Notes: generated from the letters alone by a model not told the origin. Shown: positions 38,524-47,100, numbered from the stretch's first letter. The stretch: 63,129 bases of DNA from Oscillospiraceae bacterium (GCA_902795345.1 CADBKO010000011.1:1-63129), one strand, 5' to 3'. Numbers and translations: made by a program.

Positions 38524-39952
38524 GGCTGTCCGCGCCTCCTTCCTCGTTGATTCCGTCTTTGTGTATGCTCAGGGCCAGCAGCACCCAGAACAGGGGGGCC
38601 GCGGCGCACATGGAGATGCCGAAAAGGGCCTGGAGGGCATAGCAGAAAGCGCCTCCGGCGCAGATGCGCTTTGCCCCCTCCCGGCGGAAAAAGCCCGCCG
38701 CGGCGCAAAGGGCCAGCCCCAGGTGGCACGCCGCCGCCCCCGGCCCGCAGCAGACCAGGGTATGCAGGTATTCACAGTGGGCCGCGTCGATCCGGAGGGT
38801 CACCTCCCGCCCCAGAGCCGGGTCCCATGCCGTGTAGGGCGTGAGGCCCCGGAAGGCCAGGGTGTCCGGCCCGCTCCCCAGCCAGAAGCGGTCCGGCAGG
38901 GCGCGCAGCACCTCTTTCCAGATGTAGACCCGGCCACTGCCCATCCCCTCCGCGATCTGGCCGTGGAGGAGGGCGGAGGCATCCCGAAGGGGGCCGTACC
39001 AGCCCCGGTAGGTGAAGGTGAGCAGGAAGCCCAGGAGGCAGAGCGCCCCCAGGAGGAGCCGGGCAACAAGGCGGCAGTCTTTTTCCCCGGGGAGACGCTT
39101 CTCCCCCCAGAAGCAGGCCCCGGCCAGGAGCAGGAGCCCCAGCACGCCGCCCCAGCCCAGGAGCTTCCGGAAAATCAGGGCCAGGGTCAGGGCCGTGAGG
39201 CCGCCCCAGCGGCAGAGGCCCCCTACGGTCTTCCCGTAGGGGAGGACGGCCAGGAGGACCAGGGCGCAGAGGGCCAGCATGGGGCCCGTCACGTCCATTT
39301 CCGAGAGAAGGAAGGCGTCCAGGGCGAGGAAGGGCAGCAGAAGGAAGGCCCTCCCACCCTTTTCCAGCAGGTAAAGCCCGCCCAGGGCGGCGCCGACGGC
39401 CAGCACCGCGCCGGTCTGCCCCGCATTGCCCAGGGTACCCAGGTAAGCGCCGGGGTAGCGCAGCCCCGCGTCCGCCCAGCCCAGGCCGGGGGGATAGAGG
39501 CCCAGAGCGTTGACGCCCGCCAGCTGGAGGAGGCAGAGAAGGCCCTGGAGCCCCAGAGCGGCGGTGAAGGCGCAGAGGAGGCCCCGCCGGGGGAAGGAAC
39601 GCAGGCTCAGCACCAGAAAGCTGCCGGCATAGAGGGCCAGGTGCAGGAAGCCTTCGCTGCGGCTGCCGCCCAGGAAGGCCTCCCGCTTCCAGGGGGAGCA
39701 GAGGGCGCTGAGCAGGCAGAAAAAGAGATAGCCCAGGGCCAGGCAGCGCGCCGGGGAGCGGAAGAAGCCCTTTTCCCGCCGGAGGTCCGGGAGGCTGACC
39801 AGGAGGAAGGCGGCGGTGAGGACGGCATAGAGGGAAGCCTTGAAGCCGGTCATGCGGCCATAGCCCCCGCCGGGGGCAAAGAAGGGAGCCGCCAGGATAA
39901 AGACGCACAGGGAGAGCAGATAGAGCTTCGCCGTCCGGCTGCCCAGCGACAT
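38501..39952 (-). CDS. O-antigen ligase-like (Wzy_C) membrane protein
   Basis: A 483-residue polytopic protein with about eleven to twelve hydrophobic segments. The Wzy_C-type periplasmic signature is around HGQIAEGMGSGRVYIWKEVL, followed by LGSGPDTLAF and AHCEYLHTLVCCGP. These enzymes polymerise or transfer undecaprenyl-linked sugars to acceptors, or glycosylate proteins, outside the membrane. ATG 39952 has GGAGGGG upstream. It has its own promoter at 39982-40010. No other glycan genes are adjacent. Confidence 0.82.
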   Translation of the reverse strand: MSLGSRTAKLYLLSLCVFILAAPFFAPGGGYGRMTGFKASLYAVLTAAFLLVSLPDLRREKGFFRSPARCLALGYLFFCLLSALCSPWKREAFLGGSRSEGFLHLALYAGSFLVLSLRSFPRRGLLCAFTAALGLQGLLCLLQLAGVNALGLYPPGLGWADAGLRYPGAYLGTLGNAGQTGAVLAVGAALGGLYLLEKGGRAFLLLPFLALDAFLLSEMDVTGPMLALCALVLLAVLPYGKTVGGLCRWGGLTALTLALIFRKLLGWGGVLGLLLLAGACFWGEKRLPGEKDCRLVARLLLGALCLLGFLLTFTYRGWYGPLRDASALLHGQIAEGMGSGRVYIWKEVLRALPDRFWLGSGPDTLAFRGLTPYTAWDPALGREVTLRIDAAHCEYLHTLVCCGPGAAACHLGLALCAAAGFFRREGAKRICAGGAFCYALQALFGISMCAAAPLFWVLLALSIHKDGINEEGGADSLAANEQE

Positions 39953-39981
39953 GACCGCCCCTCCCTCCACGATAATGTATA

Positions 39982-40010
39982 ACTATACACCAGCGTCCCG
40001 CCGATGACAA
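39982..40010 (-). promoter_or_regulatory. Promoter of the Wzy_C-like/MATE operon
   Basis: Minus strand: TTGTCA (40005-40010), a 17-bp spacer and TATAGT (39982-39987), 30 bp before the ATG. Confidence 0.75.
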
Positions 40011-40059
40011 GAAGCGAAATGCCGCCGCCCCCGATTTATCAAAAAGGAAGCGTCATTTC

Positions 40060-40087
40060 TTGACTTTGTTCCTCCCGGCAGTATAAT
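40060..40087 (+). promoter_or_regulatory. Promoter of the SEL1/SH3 gene
   Basis: TTGACT (40060-40065), a 16-bp spacer and TATAAT (40082-40087), divergent from the minus-strand promoter 50 bp away. Confidence 0.8.
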
Positions 40088-40152
40088 GTTTGTATGGAAC
40101 ATTTTGCGGCGGGATTCGTCAAAGGGACAGGATTTGCAGGGGAGGTGCGCCT

Positions 40153-41133
40153 GTGGATACGGAAGAACTGCTGAAAAGAGCAAACGAGGGCGACATGGTC
40201 GCCCAGTATGAGCTGGCCGAGCACTATGGGAAGCTGCTGAAGCAGACCGAGGACGAGACCGAGATCTATCAGTATTCCCTGGACGCCATGCTGTGGCTGA
40301 AGAAATCTGCCCAACAGGGCTACGAGCCCGCCATGGAGGCCCTGACGGAGCTGAATGTGCGCCGTGCGCCGGACCAGGCCGAGCCCCCGGCGGGCGGGGA
40401 AACGGAGCCGGAGGCGGACGACGAGACCGTGGCCGCCGTGACCGCCGCCGTGCTGGAGAGCACCGCCGAGGTGGCAGACTTCGGGGGCGAAGGGCGCCGC
40501 GACCGGGCCGGGAACGAAGCCGGGGACAGCGGCGGGGAGGCGCCGGAGGAGGAAGGCCGGGGCGGCCTTTTCACCACCAACACCAGCACCGCCCTTTTCA
40601 TCATGCTGATCATCAGCCTGCTGCTCAACGCCCTGCTGCTGGCCTTCCTGTTCCGCATGTCCAGGGAGAGCCGGAGCGTCCATCCCGCGCCCACCCCCAT
40701 CCCCGTTGCGGAGGTGACGCCGGAGCCTACCCCCGCGCCTACCCCGACCCCCACGCCCACGGCCACGCCGGAACCCACCCCGGAGCCGACGCCGGAGCCT
40801 ACCCCCGAACCCACGCCGGAGCCCTTCTGGCTGGACCTGAGCAAATATCCCAAGCTGGAGCTGAAGCCCAGCGAGGACAAGCTGTTCGAGGAGTATAAGT
40901 ATTATATCGTCACCGCCAGCAGCACCCTGAATATGCGGAGCGGGCCCGACACCCGCTATGAGCGCATCACCACCATCCCCAGCCTGGCCAAGGTGGGGGC
41001 CGTCTCCCAGTACGGCAGCTGGATGCTGGTGGAATACGAGGAGGAGATGGGCTGGGTCCACGCCAATTATCTGACCGACGACCTGGATTACGGGAAGAAC
41101 CACAGCTCCTCCGGGAACCTGAATACCTACTGA
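40153..41133 (+). CDS. Membrane protein: SEL1-like N-terminus, TP-rich stalk, SH3 domain
   Basis: A 326-residue protein. A cytoplasmic N-terminus with SEL1-like helices (about 1-60; [15 protein letters not shown], then [16 protein letters not shown]), an acidic linker, one membrane segment (about 150-172; [18 protein letters not shown]), a Thr-Pro/Glu-Pro repeat stalk (about 183-227, units of EPTP) and a bacterial SH3 domain (about 250-312; [18 protein letters not shown], then YGSWMLVEY). Such SH3 domains bind cell-wall peptides. The start is GTG 40153, with GGGGAGGTG 6 bp upstream. It links a cytoplasmic scaffold to the wall. Confidence 0.8.
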   Translation: MDTEELLKRANEGDMVAQYELAEHYGKLLKQTEDETEIYQYSLDAMLWLKKSAQQGYEPAMEALTELNVRRAPDQAEPPAGGETEPEADDETVAAVTAAVLESTAEVADFGGEGRRDRAGNEAGDSGGEAPEEEGRGGLFTTNTSTALFIMLIISLLLNALLLAFLFRMSRESRSVHPAPTPIPVAEVTPEPTPAPTPTPTPTATPEPTPEPTPEPTPEPTPEPFWLDLSKYPKLELKPSEDKLFEEYKYYIVTASSTLNMRSGPDTRYERITTIPSLAKVGAVSQYGSWMLVEYEEEMGWVHANYLTDDLDYGKNHSSSGNLNTY

Positions 41134-41220
41134 ATCGCAAAACCGCCTGCCGATGCGGGGAGGAGCCGCGCGAAGGTTTTGTATTTTGCTTTCAGCTTTG
41201 AAAAAGAGTATATTCAGAAC

Positions 41221-41252
41221 GGCGGAAACCCTTGAAAATAAGGATTTCCGCC
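41221..41252 (+). terminator. Terminator after the SEL1/SH3 gene
   Basis: GGCGGAAACC (41221-41230) and GGATTTCCGCC (41242-41252, one bulged A), followed by GCTTTCTATGCTTTTTG. Confidence 0.7.
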
Positions 41253-41327
41253 GCTTTCTATGCTTTTTGTCCCTTGAATCTGCAAGCCGATATTAAAAGA
41301 TAGTAGCTGGTATTAACAGAATGACTG

Positions 41328-41355
41328 TTGAGAAAGCCGAAGGGCGTGTTATAAT
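41328..41355 (+). promoter_or_regulatory. Promoter of the DpnI-like remnant
   Basis: TTGAGA (41328-41333), a 16-bp spacer and a consensus TATAAT (41350-41355), 68 bp before the remnant's ATG. Confidence 0.6.
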
Positions 41356-41423
41356 AAATCATAACCGCGTCGTTTACTGATTACTCAATAATAGTATAAC
41401 ATCCAGATAAGGCGGCAGCATAG

Positions 41424-41567
41424 ATGGCGCAAATAGAGATGCTTCAGATGGATTCCTCATTGGCACAGAAGTATACGAACACTTCACAGAAAACACGGGT
41501 TATAACAGAGGCGTGGGTAGAGAATGTTGGATTGACTAAAGACTCTATTGAGTGGGTTGAGTTTTAG
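41424..41567 (+). pseudogene. N-terminal remnant of a DpnI/DRP-like restriction enzyme
   Basis: A 47-codon frame with the words LAQKYTNTSQKTRVITEAWV, which match my memory of the N-terminus of DpnI/Dam-replacing restriction enzymes, where YxSxxQKxRVxTExWV precedes the catalytic domain. The frame ends in TAG where several hundred further residues would be expected, and nothing recognisable follows. The area (41134-41700) is lower in GC than its surroundings, as expected for acquired DNA. The RBS is poor. An alternative is a small unrelated gene. Confidence 0.5.
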
Positions 41568-41620
41568 AGACGGATTTCAAGCCTATTATTCAATCACATG
41601 GGTATAACGGTGGTGAACCC

Positions 41621-41650
41621 AGGAGGTACAGAGATGATGCTGTACCTCCT
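41621..41650 (+). terminator. Terminator of the remnant unit
   Basis: A perfect 11-bp stem AGGAGGTACAG (41621-41631) and CTGTACCTCCT (41640-41650) with an 8-nt loop, then GCTGTTTGTTT. Confidence 0.7.
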
Positions 41651-41731
41651 GCTGTTTGTTTACTTCGTTGCGGCACCTCCGCGACGCGGCAGAGCGGTTT
41701 TGTTTTCGCCTGGCGGAAGCACCCCCTAACC

Positions 41732-41760
41732 TTGACATCGGGGCGGGAATAGTATATTCT
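41732..41760 (+). promoter_or_regulatory. Promoter of the CobW operon
   Basis: TTGACA (41732-41737), a 17-bp spacer and TATTCT (41755-41760), 27 bp before the ATG. I saw no Zur- or NikR-like palindrome in it. Confidence 0.75.
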
Positions 41761-41787
41761 TAGAAGCTGGATGGGAGGCGGAAAAAT

Positions 41788-42381
41788 ATGAAAATCCTGC
41801 TTCTGAGCGGCTTCCTCGGCTCCGGAAAAACCAGCGCCCTCTTGCAGCTGGCTGCCTATCTGGTGCGTTCCTCTCAGCAGGGGGGCACCAGCGTCACGAT
41901 CATCGAAAACGAGATCGGCGAGGTGGGCGTGGACGACAAGGTGCTGAAGGCCCAGGGCCTTCAGGTGAGGGAGCTTTTCGCGGGCTGCGCCTGCTGCACC
42001 GGCGGGGCGGACCTGCTGGCCGACATCCGTACCATCCGGGATACCGTCGGCCCCGAGTGGATCATCATCGAGGCCACCGGCGTGGCCTATCCCCGCCAGA
42101 TCAAGGAGAGCGTGGAAGCCTGCTTCCGCATCCCCGTGAAGATCCTGGCCCTGGCGGACGCCAAGCGCTGGAAGCGCCTCCATGCCTATATGGCCGAGCT
42201 CATCGAGGGCCAGGTGGAGTGCGCCGACTGCATCCTGCTGAACAAGGTGGACCTGGTGGAGGAGGCGGAAGCCGACGCCATCGTGGAGGAGCTTCGCCGC
42301 TATAATCCCGCCGCCGCCATCCACAAGGCCGTCGCAAACAAGCCCATGGACGAAAGCATCTGGTCTTTCGTGCAGGATTGA
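41788..42381 (+). CDS. CobW/P47K-family GTPase metallochaperone
   Basis: A 197-residue protein of the COG0523 G3E GTPase family. Walker A is LSGFLGSGKTSAL; the metal-site motif is AGCACCTGG (CxxCC-type, here GCACC); the Walker B-like region is WIIIEATGVAYP; the base-recognition motif is LLNKVDLVEE. It lacks the separate C-terminal CobW domain of longer members. The family inserts or delivers Zn, Ni, Co or Fe to target proteins with GTP hydrolysis. The next gene, 11 bp downstream, encodes a His-rich metal-binding protein, which supports a metallochaperone role. The metal is unknown. Confidence 0.88.
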   Translation: MKILLLSGFLGSGKTSALLQLAAYLVRSSQQGGTSVTIIENEIGEVGVDDKVLKAQGLQVRELFAGCACCTGGADLLADIRTIRDTVGPEWIIIEATGVAYPRQIKESVEACFRIPVKILALADAKRWKRLHAYMAELIEGQVECADCILLNKVDLVEEAEADAIVEELRRYNPAAAIHKAVANKPMDESIWSFVQD

Positions 42382-42392
42382 GGAGGGCGAAG

Positions 42393-42911
42393 ATGACCAC
42401 CGTACATATCAACGCCCGGGACCATGAGGAGGCCCACGTCGCCTCCGCGAAATTCCTGCTTCCCGCCGCCGACCTGCGCCGGGCGGAGGCGGAGGTCGCC
42501 CGCCAGCTGGCCGTCACGGTCCGCTGGGCGGAGGAAAAGGACATGCTCATCGGCCACGCCAAGGCCTATCTCAGCTGGGGCGGGGAGGAAGCAAGGATGC
42601 TCTCCACCACCGGCGGCGAGGTGGAAGCGAAGGGCAGCGCCCTGCCGGAAGGGGACCGGGACGCGGAAGTGGGCGTCACCGTCATCGTCTTCGGCGGCGA
42701 GCTGGAGGATGCGGAGGACCGGCTGGAGGGCCTGGCCGCCGCCGTCGTCGGCCAGTTCGGGGACTGGTGCGTCTATGACCATGAGTGCGAGCACCATCAC
42801 CACGACCACGACCATCACGACCATGGACACGAGCACGAACACGAACACCACCACGATCACGACCATGACCGCGGGCATCACGGCGAGGACGAAGACGGGA
42901 CATGCAGATGA
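42393..42911 (+). CDS. Protein with His/Asp-rich metal-binding tail
   Basis: A 172-residue protein. Residues 1-130 are an alpha/beta region I do not recognise (AKFLLPAADLRRAEAEVARQ, then AKAYLSWGGEEARM). The last about 40 residues are a His-Asp-Glu tail (EHHHHDHDHHDHGHEHEHEH) ending in a lone Cys (DGTCR). Such tails store or pass Ni2+, Zn2+ or Co2+, as in HypB and UreE. The GGAGGG RBS sits 6 bp before ATG 42393; 11 bp separate it from the CobW gene and its end overlaps the next gene by 10 bp. The set looks like one metal-handling unit. Confidence 0.7.
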   Translation: MTTVHINARDHEEAHVASAKFLLPAADLRRAEAEVARQLAVTVRWAEEKDMLIGHAKAYLSWGGEEARMLSTTGGEVEAKGSALPEGDRDAEVGVTVIVFGGELEDAEDRLEGLAAAVVGQFGDWCVYDHECEHHHHDHDHHDHGHEHEHEHHHDHDHDRGHHGEDEDGTCR

Positions 42912-43576
42912 TGTGGAAGCAGCGCCCGGTATGGCCGCCCGGCCCGCCGATACCCCCGATCCCGCCGAGAAAGCCGGTCCGCATCCTCGCGGTCTCCGAC
43001 GAGGAGAGCAAATTCATCTGGGAGCATTTTGATCCGGAGCTGTTCCGCGGGGTGGACCTGATCCTCTCCTGCGGCGATCTGAAGGCCTCTTATCTCAGCT
43101 ACCTGGTGACCATGATCCCCGCGCCGCTGCTCTATGTCTACGGGAACCACGACGGCGCCTATGACCGCAATCCCCCCCTGGGCTGCCAGTGCATCGACGG
43201 CGCCGTGACGGAATTTCAGGGCATCCGCATCGCCGGGCTGGGGGGCTGCATGGGGGACGACCCCGCCAATCCCTATCAGTTCACCGAGGAAAAGATGGAA
43301 AAGCGGGTGCGCAAGCTCCAGAGCGACCTGCGCCGGAGCCGGAAGCTGGATATCCTGGTGACCCATGCCCCCGCCGCGGGGGTGGGGGATACAAGCGCCT
43401 TCCACCAGGGCTTCCGCTGCTTCCACCAGCTCTATCGGGACAACGTTCCCACCCTCCATCTTTTCGGCCATCTCCACCGGCAGAACCACCATGGGCCGGA
43501 GGCGAGGCAGGGGGTCTTCCAGGTGGGGGCCACCCGGGCCGTGAACTGCACCGGCTACCGGCTGATCGAATTGTAA
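42902..43576 (+). CDS. Calcineurin-like metallophosphoesterase
   Basis: A 224-residue protein. After a short Pro-rich N-terminus it shows metallophosphoesterase motifs in order: RILAVSDEES (first Asp, though the usual DxH reads DEE), LILSCGDLK, LYVYGNHDGAYD, LVTHAPAAGVGD and LHLFGHLHRQNHHG. The DxH to DEE change at metal site 1 is unusual and could lower or alter activity. It overlaps the His-rich gene by 10 bp. A metal-dependent enzyme at the end of a CobW/His-tail operon is the natural candidate client; that is inference. Confidence 0.82.
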   Translation: MQMMWKQRPVWPPGPPIPPIPPRKPVRILAVSDEESKFIWEHFDPELFRGVDLILSCGDLKASYLSYLVTMIPAPLLYVYGNHDGAYDRNPPLGCQCIDGAVTEFQGIRIAGLGGCMGDDPANPYQFTEEKMEKRVRKLQSDLRRSRKLDILVTHAPAAGVGDTSAFHQGFRCFHQLYRDNVPTLHLFGHLHRQNHHGPEARQGVFQVGATRAVNCTGYRLIEL

Positions 43577-43652
43577 CGGAAATACCGGGCAATACCGTAT
43601 AAATGACGCAAGTCTTTTATAAATCAAAAATCATATAAGGAGGAAAACTACC

Positions 43653-44834
43653 ATGGGCATTTTCAAGTACACCCAGCTGAACCCCGTCATTTTCGGCGCG
43701 GGCGCCATCGGCTGCGTGGGCGAAGAGCTCAGCAAGCTGGGCTGCAAAAAGCTGCTGTTTGTCTGCGGCCCCAACGTGACCAAGGCCGGCAACACCAAGA
43801 AGGCTGAGGAGAGCCTGAAAGCGCACGGCATCGACTTCGTCTACTGGAACGACGTCAAGCCCGACGCCCCCTCTACCCTCATCAACAAGGCTGCCGAATT
43901 CGCCATCAAGGAAGGCTGCGACAGCGTCCTGGGCATCGGCGGCGGCTCCTGCATGGACCTGGCCAAGGCCGTGGCCCTGCTGCTGGACCTGAAGGAGACC
44001 AAGATCGAGAAGTATCTGCCGCCTCCTCCTCCCACCATGCAGCCTGAGAAGGTGCCGATCCTGCTGGCCCCCACCACCTCCGGCTCCGGCTCCGAGGGCA
44101 CCATGGTCTCCGTCATCACCGACGATACCACCGGCCAGAAGCAGGCCATCTTCATCCATGCCACCATCGGCATCATCGACCCCGAGCTGACCCTGACCTG
44201 CCCGCCTCACGTCACCGCTCAGGCCGGCTTCGACGTCATGGCCCACTGCATCGAGTCCATCACCGCCCGGGACCGCAACCCCCATTCCGAGCTGCTGGCC
44301 CTCAGCGCCCTGCGCCGCGTCCGGGACAACCTGGTGGAGTGCTTCAACAACGGCTCCAACCTGGAAGCCCGCAGCGAGATGGCCCTGGCCTCCAACTGGG
44401 CCGGCCTGGCCTTCGTGGACACCGACATCCAGCTGGGCCACGCCACCTGCGACTCCATCTCCGCCACCTGCCATACCCCCCACGGCATCGAGTGCGCCTG
44501 GGTCACCCCCGAGCTGCTGAAGATCATGGCGGACTATGTGCCCGTGGAGATCAAGAAGATCGCCGAGGCCATGCGCGTGGAGCTCACCGGCAAGGAGACC
44601 AACCTGGAAGTGGCCGAGAAGATCGGCGACGTGATCCATGACATGATGCATCAGTGCCAGGTCAAGACCCTGGCCGGCTACGGCGCCACCAAGGAGCAGG
44701 TCGTCGCCGGCGCGCCCCTGATCGTGGCCGCCCGTCACCTGTGGCCCAAGTGCCCCGTCTATGTGGACAAGGAGCTGACCGTGGAAGACGCGGCAAAGTT
44801 CCTGGAAGCCATCTGGGACGGCTACAAGGGCTGA
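43653..44834 (+). CDS. Iron-containing alcohol dehydrogenase
   Basis: A 393-residue Fe-ADH. NAD-binding GIGGGSCMDLAKAVALL and TTSGSGSEGTM; iron ligands lie around DVMAHCIES (Asp/His) and, further on, ATCHTPHGIECAW (His). Fe-ADHs reduce aldehydes or oxidise alcohols and diols during fermentation. Upstream AAGGAGG and downstream a strong terminator frame it as a single gene. Codon use is extremely biased to C-ending codons, which suggests high expression. The substrate is unknown; 1,2-propanediol from lactaldehyde would fit the rhaD gene in this window but that is only a guess. Confidence 0.9.
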   Translation: MGIFKYTQLNPVIFGAGAIGCVGEELSKLGCKKLLFVCGPNVTKAGNTKKAEESLKAHGIDFVYWNDVKPDAPSTLINKAAEFAIKEGCDSVLGIGGGSCMDLAKAVALLLDLKETKIEKYLPPPPPTMQPEKVPILLAPTTSGSGSEGTMVSVITDDTTGQKQAIFIHATIGIIDPELTLTCPPHVTAQAGFDVMAHCIESITARDRNPHSELLALSALRRVRDNLVECFNNGSNLEARSEMALASNWAGLAFVDTDIQLGHATCDSISATCHTPHGIECAWVTPELLKIMADYVPVEIKKIAEAMRVELTGKETNLEVAEKIGDVIHDMMHQCQVKTLAGYGATKEQVVAGAPLIVAARHLWPKCPVYVDKELTVEDAAKFLEAIWDGYKG

Positions 44835-44853
44835 TTAGACCCAAGCTGAACTG

Positions 44854-44887
44854 CCGGGGCGCATATTCTATATGCGCCCCGGTTTTT
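44854..44887 (+). terminator. Terminator of the Fe-ADH gene
   Basis: CCGGGGCGCATA and TATGCGCCCCGG form a perfect 12-bp stem with a short loop, followed by TTTTT. The last T-run bases are only a few bp from the RBS of the next gene. Confidence 0.92.
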
Positions 44888-44900
44888 AAAGGAGAACGAC

Positions 44901-45524
44901 ATGAGAGTCCTACTTGTCAACGGCAGCCCCCATGAGCACGGCTGCACGGATACCGCCCTCCGGGAAATCGCCTCCGCCATCGAGGCCGAGGGCCTGGAGA
45001 CCGAATTTTTCTGGATCGGCAATAAGCCCATCAACGGCTGCATCGGCTGCCGCGGCTGCCGGGACGGGCACTGCCTCTTCGGGGACGGGGACGGGGTCAA
45101 CGCCCTCATCGACCGTATAAACGCCTGCGACGGGGTGATCTTCGGCACGCCGGTCCACTTCGCGGGCCCGGCGGGCAACCTCCACAGCATGCTGGACCGG
45201 GTGTTCTACGCTAAGAAATCCTTCGCCGGGAAGCCCGGCGCCGCGGTCCTCAGCTGCCGGAGAAGCGGCGGCACCGCCTCCTTCGACGTGCTGAACAAGT
45301 ATTTCACCATCTCCTCCATGCCCGTCGTCTCCAGCCGCTACTGGAACGTGGTCCACGGCAACAGCCCGGAGGAAGTGAAGCAGGACGAGGAGGGCATGCA
45401 GGTGATGCGCACCCTGGGGCGCAACATGGCCTGGCTCATCAAATGCATCGAAGCCGGGAAGCAGGCGGGCGTCGCTTTCCCGCCCCCGGAAGAGCATATC
45501 GCGTTCACAAATTTCATTCGTTGA
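44901..45524 (+). CDS. Flavodoxin-like NAD(P)H-dependent FMN reductase
   Basis: A 207-residue protein: MRVLLVNGSPHEHGCTDTAL (FMN phosphate loop), GCIGCRGCRDGHCLF (Cys-rich insert as in iron-sulfur flavoproteins of anaerobes), IFGTPVHFAGPAGNLHSMLD and a C-terminal helical part. It probably carries out redox chemistry on small molecules. AAAGGAG lies 7 bp before ATG 44901. It begins 66 bp after the Fe-ADH stop but beyond that gene's terminator; no separate promoter was identified. The next gene starts 11 bp later. Confidence 0.87.
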   Translation: MRVLLVNGSPHEHGCTDTALREIASAIEAEGLETEFFWIGNKPINGCIGCRGCRDGHCLFGDGDGVNALIDRINACDGVIFGTPVHFAGPAGNLHSMLDRVFYAKKSFAGKPGAAVLSCRRSGGTASFDVLNKYFTISSMPVVSSRYWNVVHGNSPEEVKQDEEGMQVMRTLGRNMAWLIKCIEAGKQAGVAFPPPEEHIAFTNFIR

Positions 45525-45535
45525 GGCAGGATAAG

Positions 45536-46753
45536 ATGACGGATTTTGAGAAGAAGTATTACTGGGACCGGCGGGGCTCCGGCTGCGCCAAGTGGGACGG
45601 CATGAAGATGGGCTTCGGCTCCGACGACCTCATCGCCATGTGGGTGGCGGACATGGACTTCCGCTGCCCGGACAGCGTGCGGGAGGCGATGGTGAAGCTG
45701 GCGGAGATGAACACCTATGGGTATACCTTCCCCTCGCCCGCCTATTACAAGGCCTTCATGGACTGGGAGCTCAAGCGCCACGGCTATCAGGTGGAGCAGC
45801 CCTGGATCCGCTACACCCCCGGCGTGGTCTGCGGCATCTACCGCTTCCTGGGGGCCCTGACGGAGCCGGGGGACGCCTGCATCATCCTCAGCCCCTGCTA
45901 CTATCCCTTCATGAGCGCCGTGGAGGACACGGGGCGCAGGCTGGTCTGCTCCATGCTGAAAAATGAAGGCGGCGTCTACACCCCCGATTATGAGGATTTC
46001 GAGGCGGTCATTGTCCGGGAGAAGGTCAAAGCCTTCATTTTCTGCTCCCCCCACAACCCCGTGGGCCGGGTTTGGAAGAAGGAGGAGATCGCCCGGCTGC
46101 TGGCCATCTGCGAGAAGCACGGGGTCTACGTGATCTCCGACGAAATCCACCACGACCTGGAGCTGACGGGGAAGCATGTGCCCACCCTCAGCGCCTATCC
46201 CTGCGAGAAGTTCACGGTGATGCTCACTGCCGCCAGCAAGACCTTCAACATGGCGGGGCTGAGCCATTCCATCGCCGTGGTGCCGGACGAAACGATACGG
46301 AAGAAATACGACGCCTATGTGAAGCCCTTCACGGGGATGAATTCCAATATGACCGGCTATGTCGCCATCGAAGCCGCCTACCGGGGCGGAGAGGAATGGC
46401 TGGAGGGCTGCCTGGAGCTCCTGCGCGATAACGCGAAGTACGCAGAGGAGACCCTGAAGGCCGCCCTGCCCAAGATCGTGGTGAGCCCCCTGGAGGGCAC
46501 CTATCTCCAGTGGGTGGACCTGGGGGCCTATCTGAAGCAGTCGGAACTGAAGGCCGTGGTGCAGGACGAGTGCCGCATCGCGGTGGACTGGGGCCACCAG
46601 TTCTTCCCCTCGGAGTCCCGGTGCGAAGGGGACCGCCTGGCCGTGGAGGCCGGGAAGACCGACGCCCACATCCGCCTGAACCTGGCCACCTCCCGGGCCA
46701 ACGTGGAGTTGGCGGTGACGCGGCTCATCGAGGCGATCCGGAAACGGGGATAA
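45536..46753 (+). CDS. PatB/MalY-type C-S lyase/aminotransferase
   Basis: A 405-residue fold-type I PLP enzyme. Landmarks: KYYWDRRGSGCAKWD, LIAMWVADMDFRCPDSV, YGYTFPSPAYYKAF, FCSPHNPVGRVWKKEE, ISDEIHHDLELTG and the PLP lysine in LTAASKTFNMAGLS. The PatB/MalY branch cleaves cystathionine or related thioethers and can transaminate. ATG 45536 follows GGCAGGATAAG. It forms a two-gene unit with the flavodoxin-like gene. A repeat block lies downstream and no clean terminator was seen. Confidence 0.9.
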   Translation: MTDFEKKYYWDRRGSGCAKWDGMKMGFGSDDLIAMWVADMDFRCPDSVREAMVKLAEMNTYGYTFPSPAYYKAFMDWELKRHGYQVEQPWIRYTPGVVCGIYRFLGALTEPGDACIILSPCYYPFMSAVEDTGRRLVCSMLKNEGGVYTPDYEDFEAVIVREKVKAFIFCSPHNPVGRVWKKEEIARLLAICEKHGVYVISDEIHHDLELTGKHVPTLSAYPCEKFTVMLTAASKTFNMAGLSHSIAVVPDETIRKKYDAYVKPFTGMNSNMTGYVAIEAAYRGGEEWLEGCLELLRDNAKYAEETLKAALPKIVVSPLEGTYLQWVDLGAYLKQSELKAVVQDECRIAVDWGHQFFPSESRCEGDRLAVEAGKTDAHIRLNLATSRANVELAVTRLIEAIRKRG

Positions 46754-47080
46754 CAGCCTCCCTCAGTGAGGCAATGTCATCAGCTTAAGGCATAAAGCCT
46801 CCCCTTACCGTCATCGCCATGAAATGCCTCCCTCTCTGAGGGAGGTGGCATCGCCGCGAGGCGATGACGGAGGGAGTCAGGGTAATTCCTGGCTGATGCT
46901 ACCACTGATAGCTACAGCTTATCCACCGCTGACTCCCTCAGTCGCCTGCGGCGACAGAGAACCGCGCGCTCACCGCTGCGCGGCGGGTCCCCATTCCGGG
47001 CGCGAGGGCCCCACGCTGGGACGCGCCTGCTACCCCTCGCGCGAAGATGCTCCCTCAGAGAGGGAGCCGAAAAGGTATTG
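46754..47080 (+). repeat. CCTCCCTC-family structured repeat, copy 2
   Basis: It begins with CCTCCCTCAGTGAGGCAATGTC, a fragment shared with 36300-36330. Then CCTCCCTC-tct-GAGGGAGG (46827-46845), CATCGCC/GGCGATG (46849-46866), ACGGAGGGAGTCAGGGTAAT, a spacer, GACTCCCTCAGTCGCC-tgc-GGCGAC and a GCGCGC tail, ending with GCTCCCTCAGAGAGGGAGC. The same order is seen at 23350-23530. It separates the lyase and topB genes. Confidence 0.85.
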
Positions 47081-47100
47081 TTTGAAAGGATGTGACCGAG

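Noticed and set aside
41134..41420. Possible gene between the SEL1/SH3 gene and the DpnI-like remnant
   Set aside because: Only a terminator hairpin and a promoter are visible; frames are short and without RBS.
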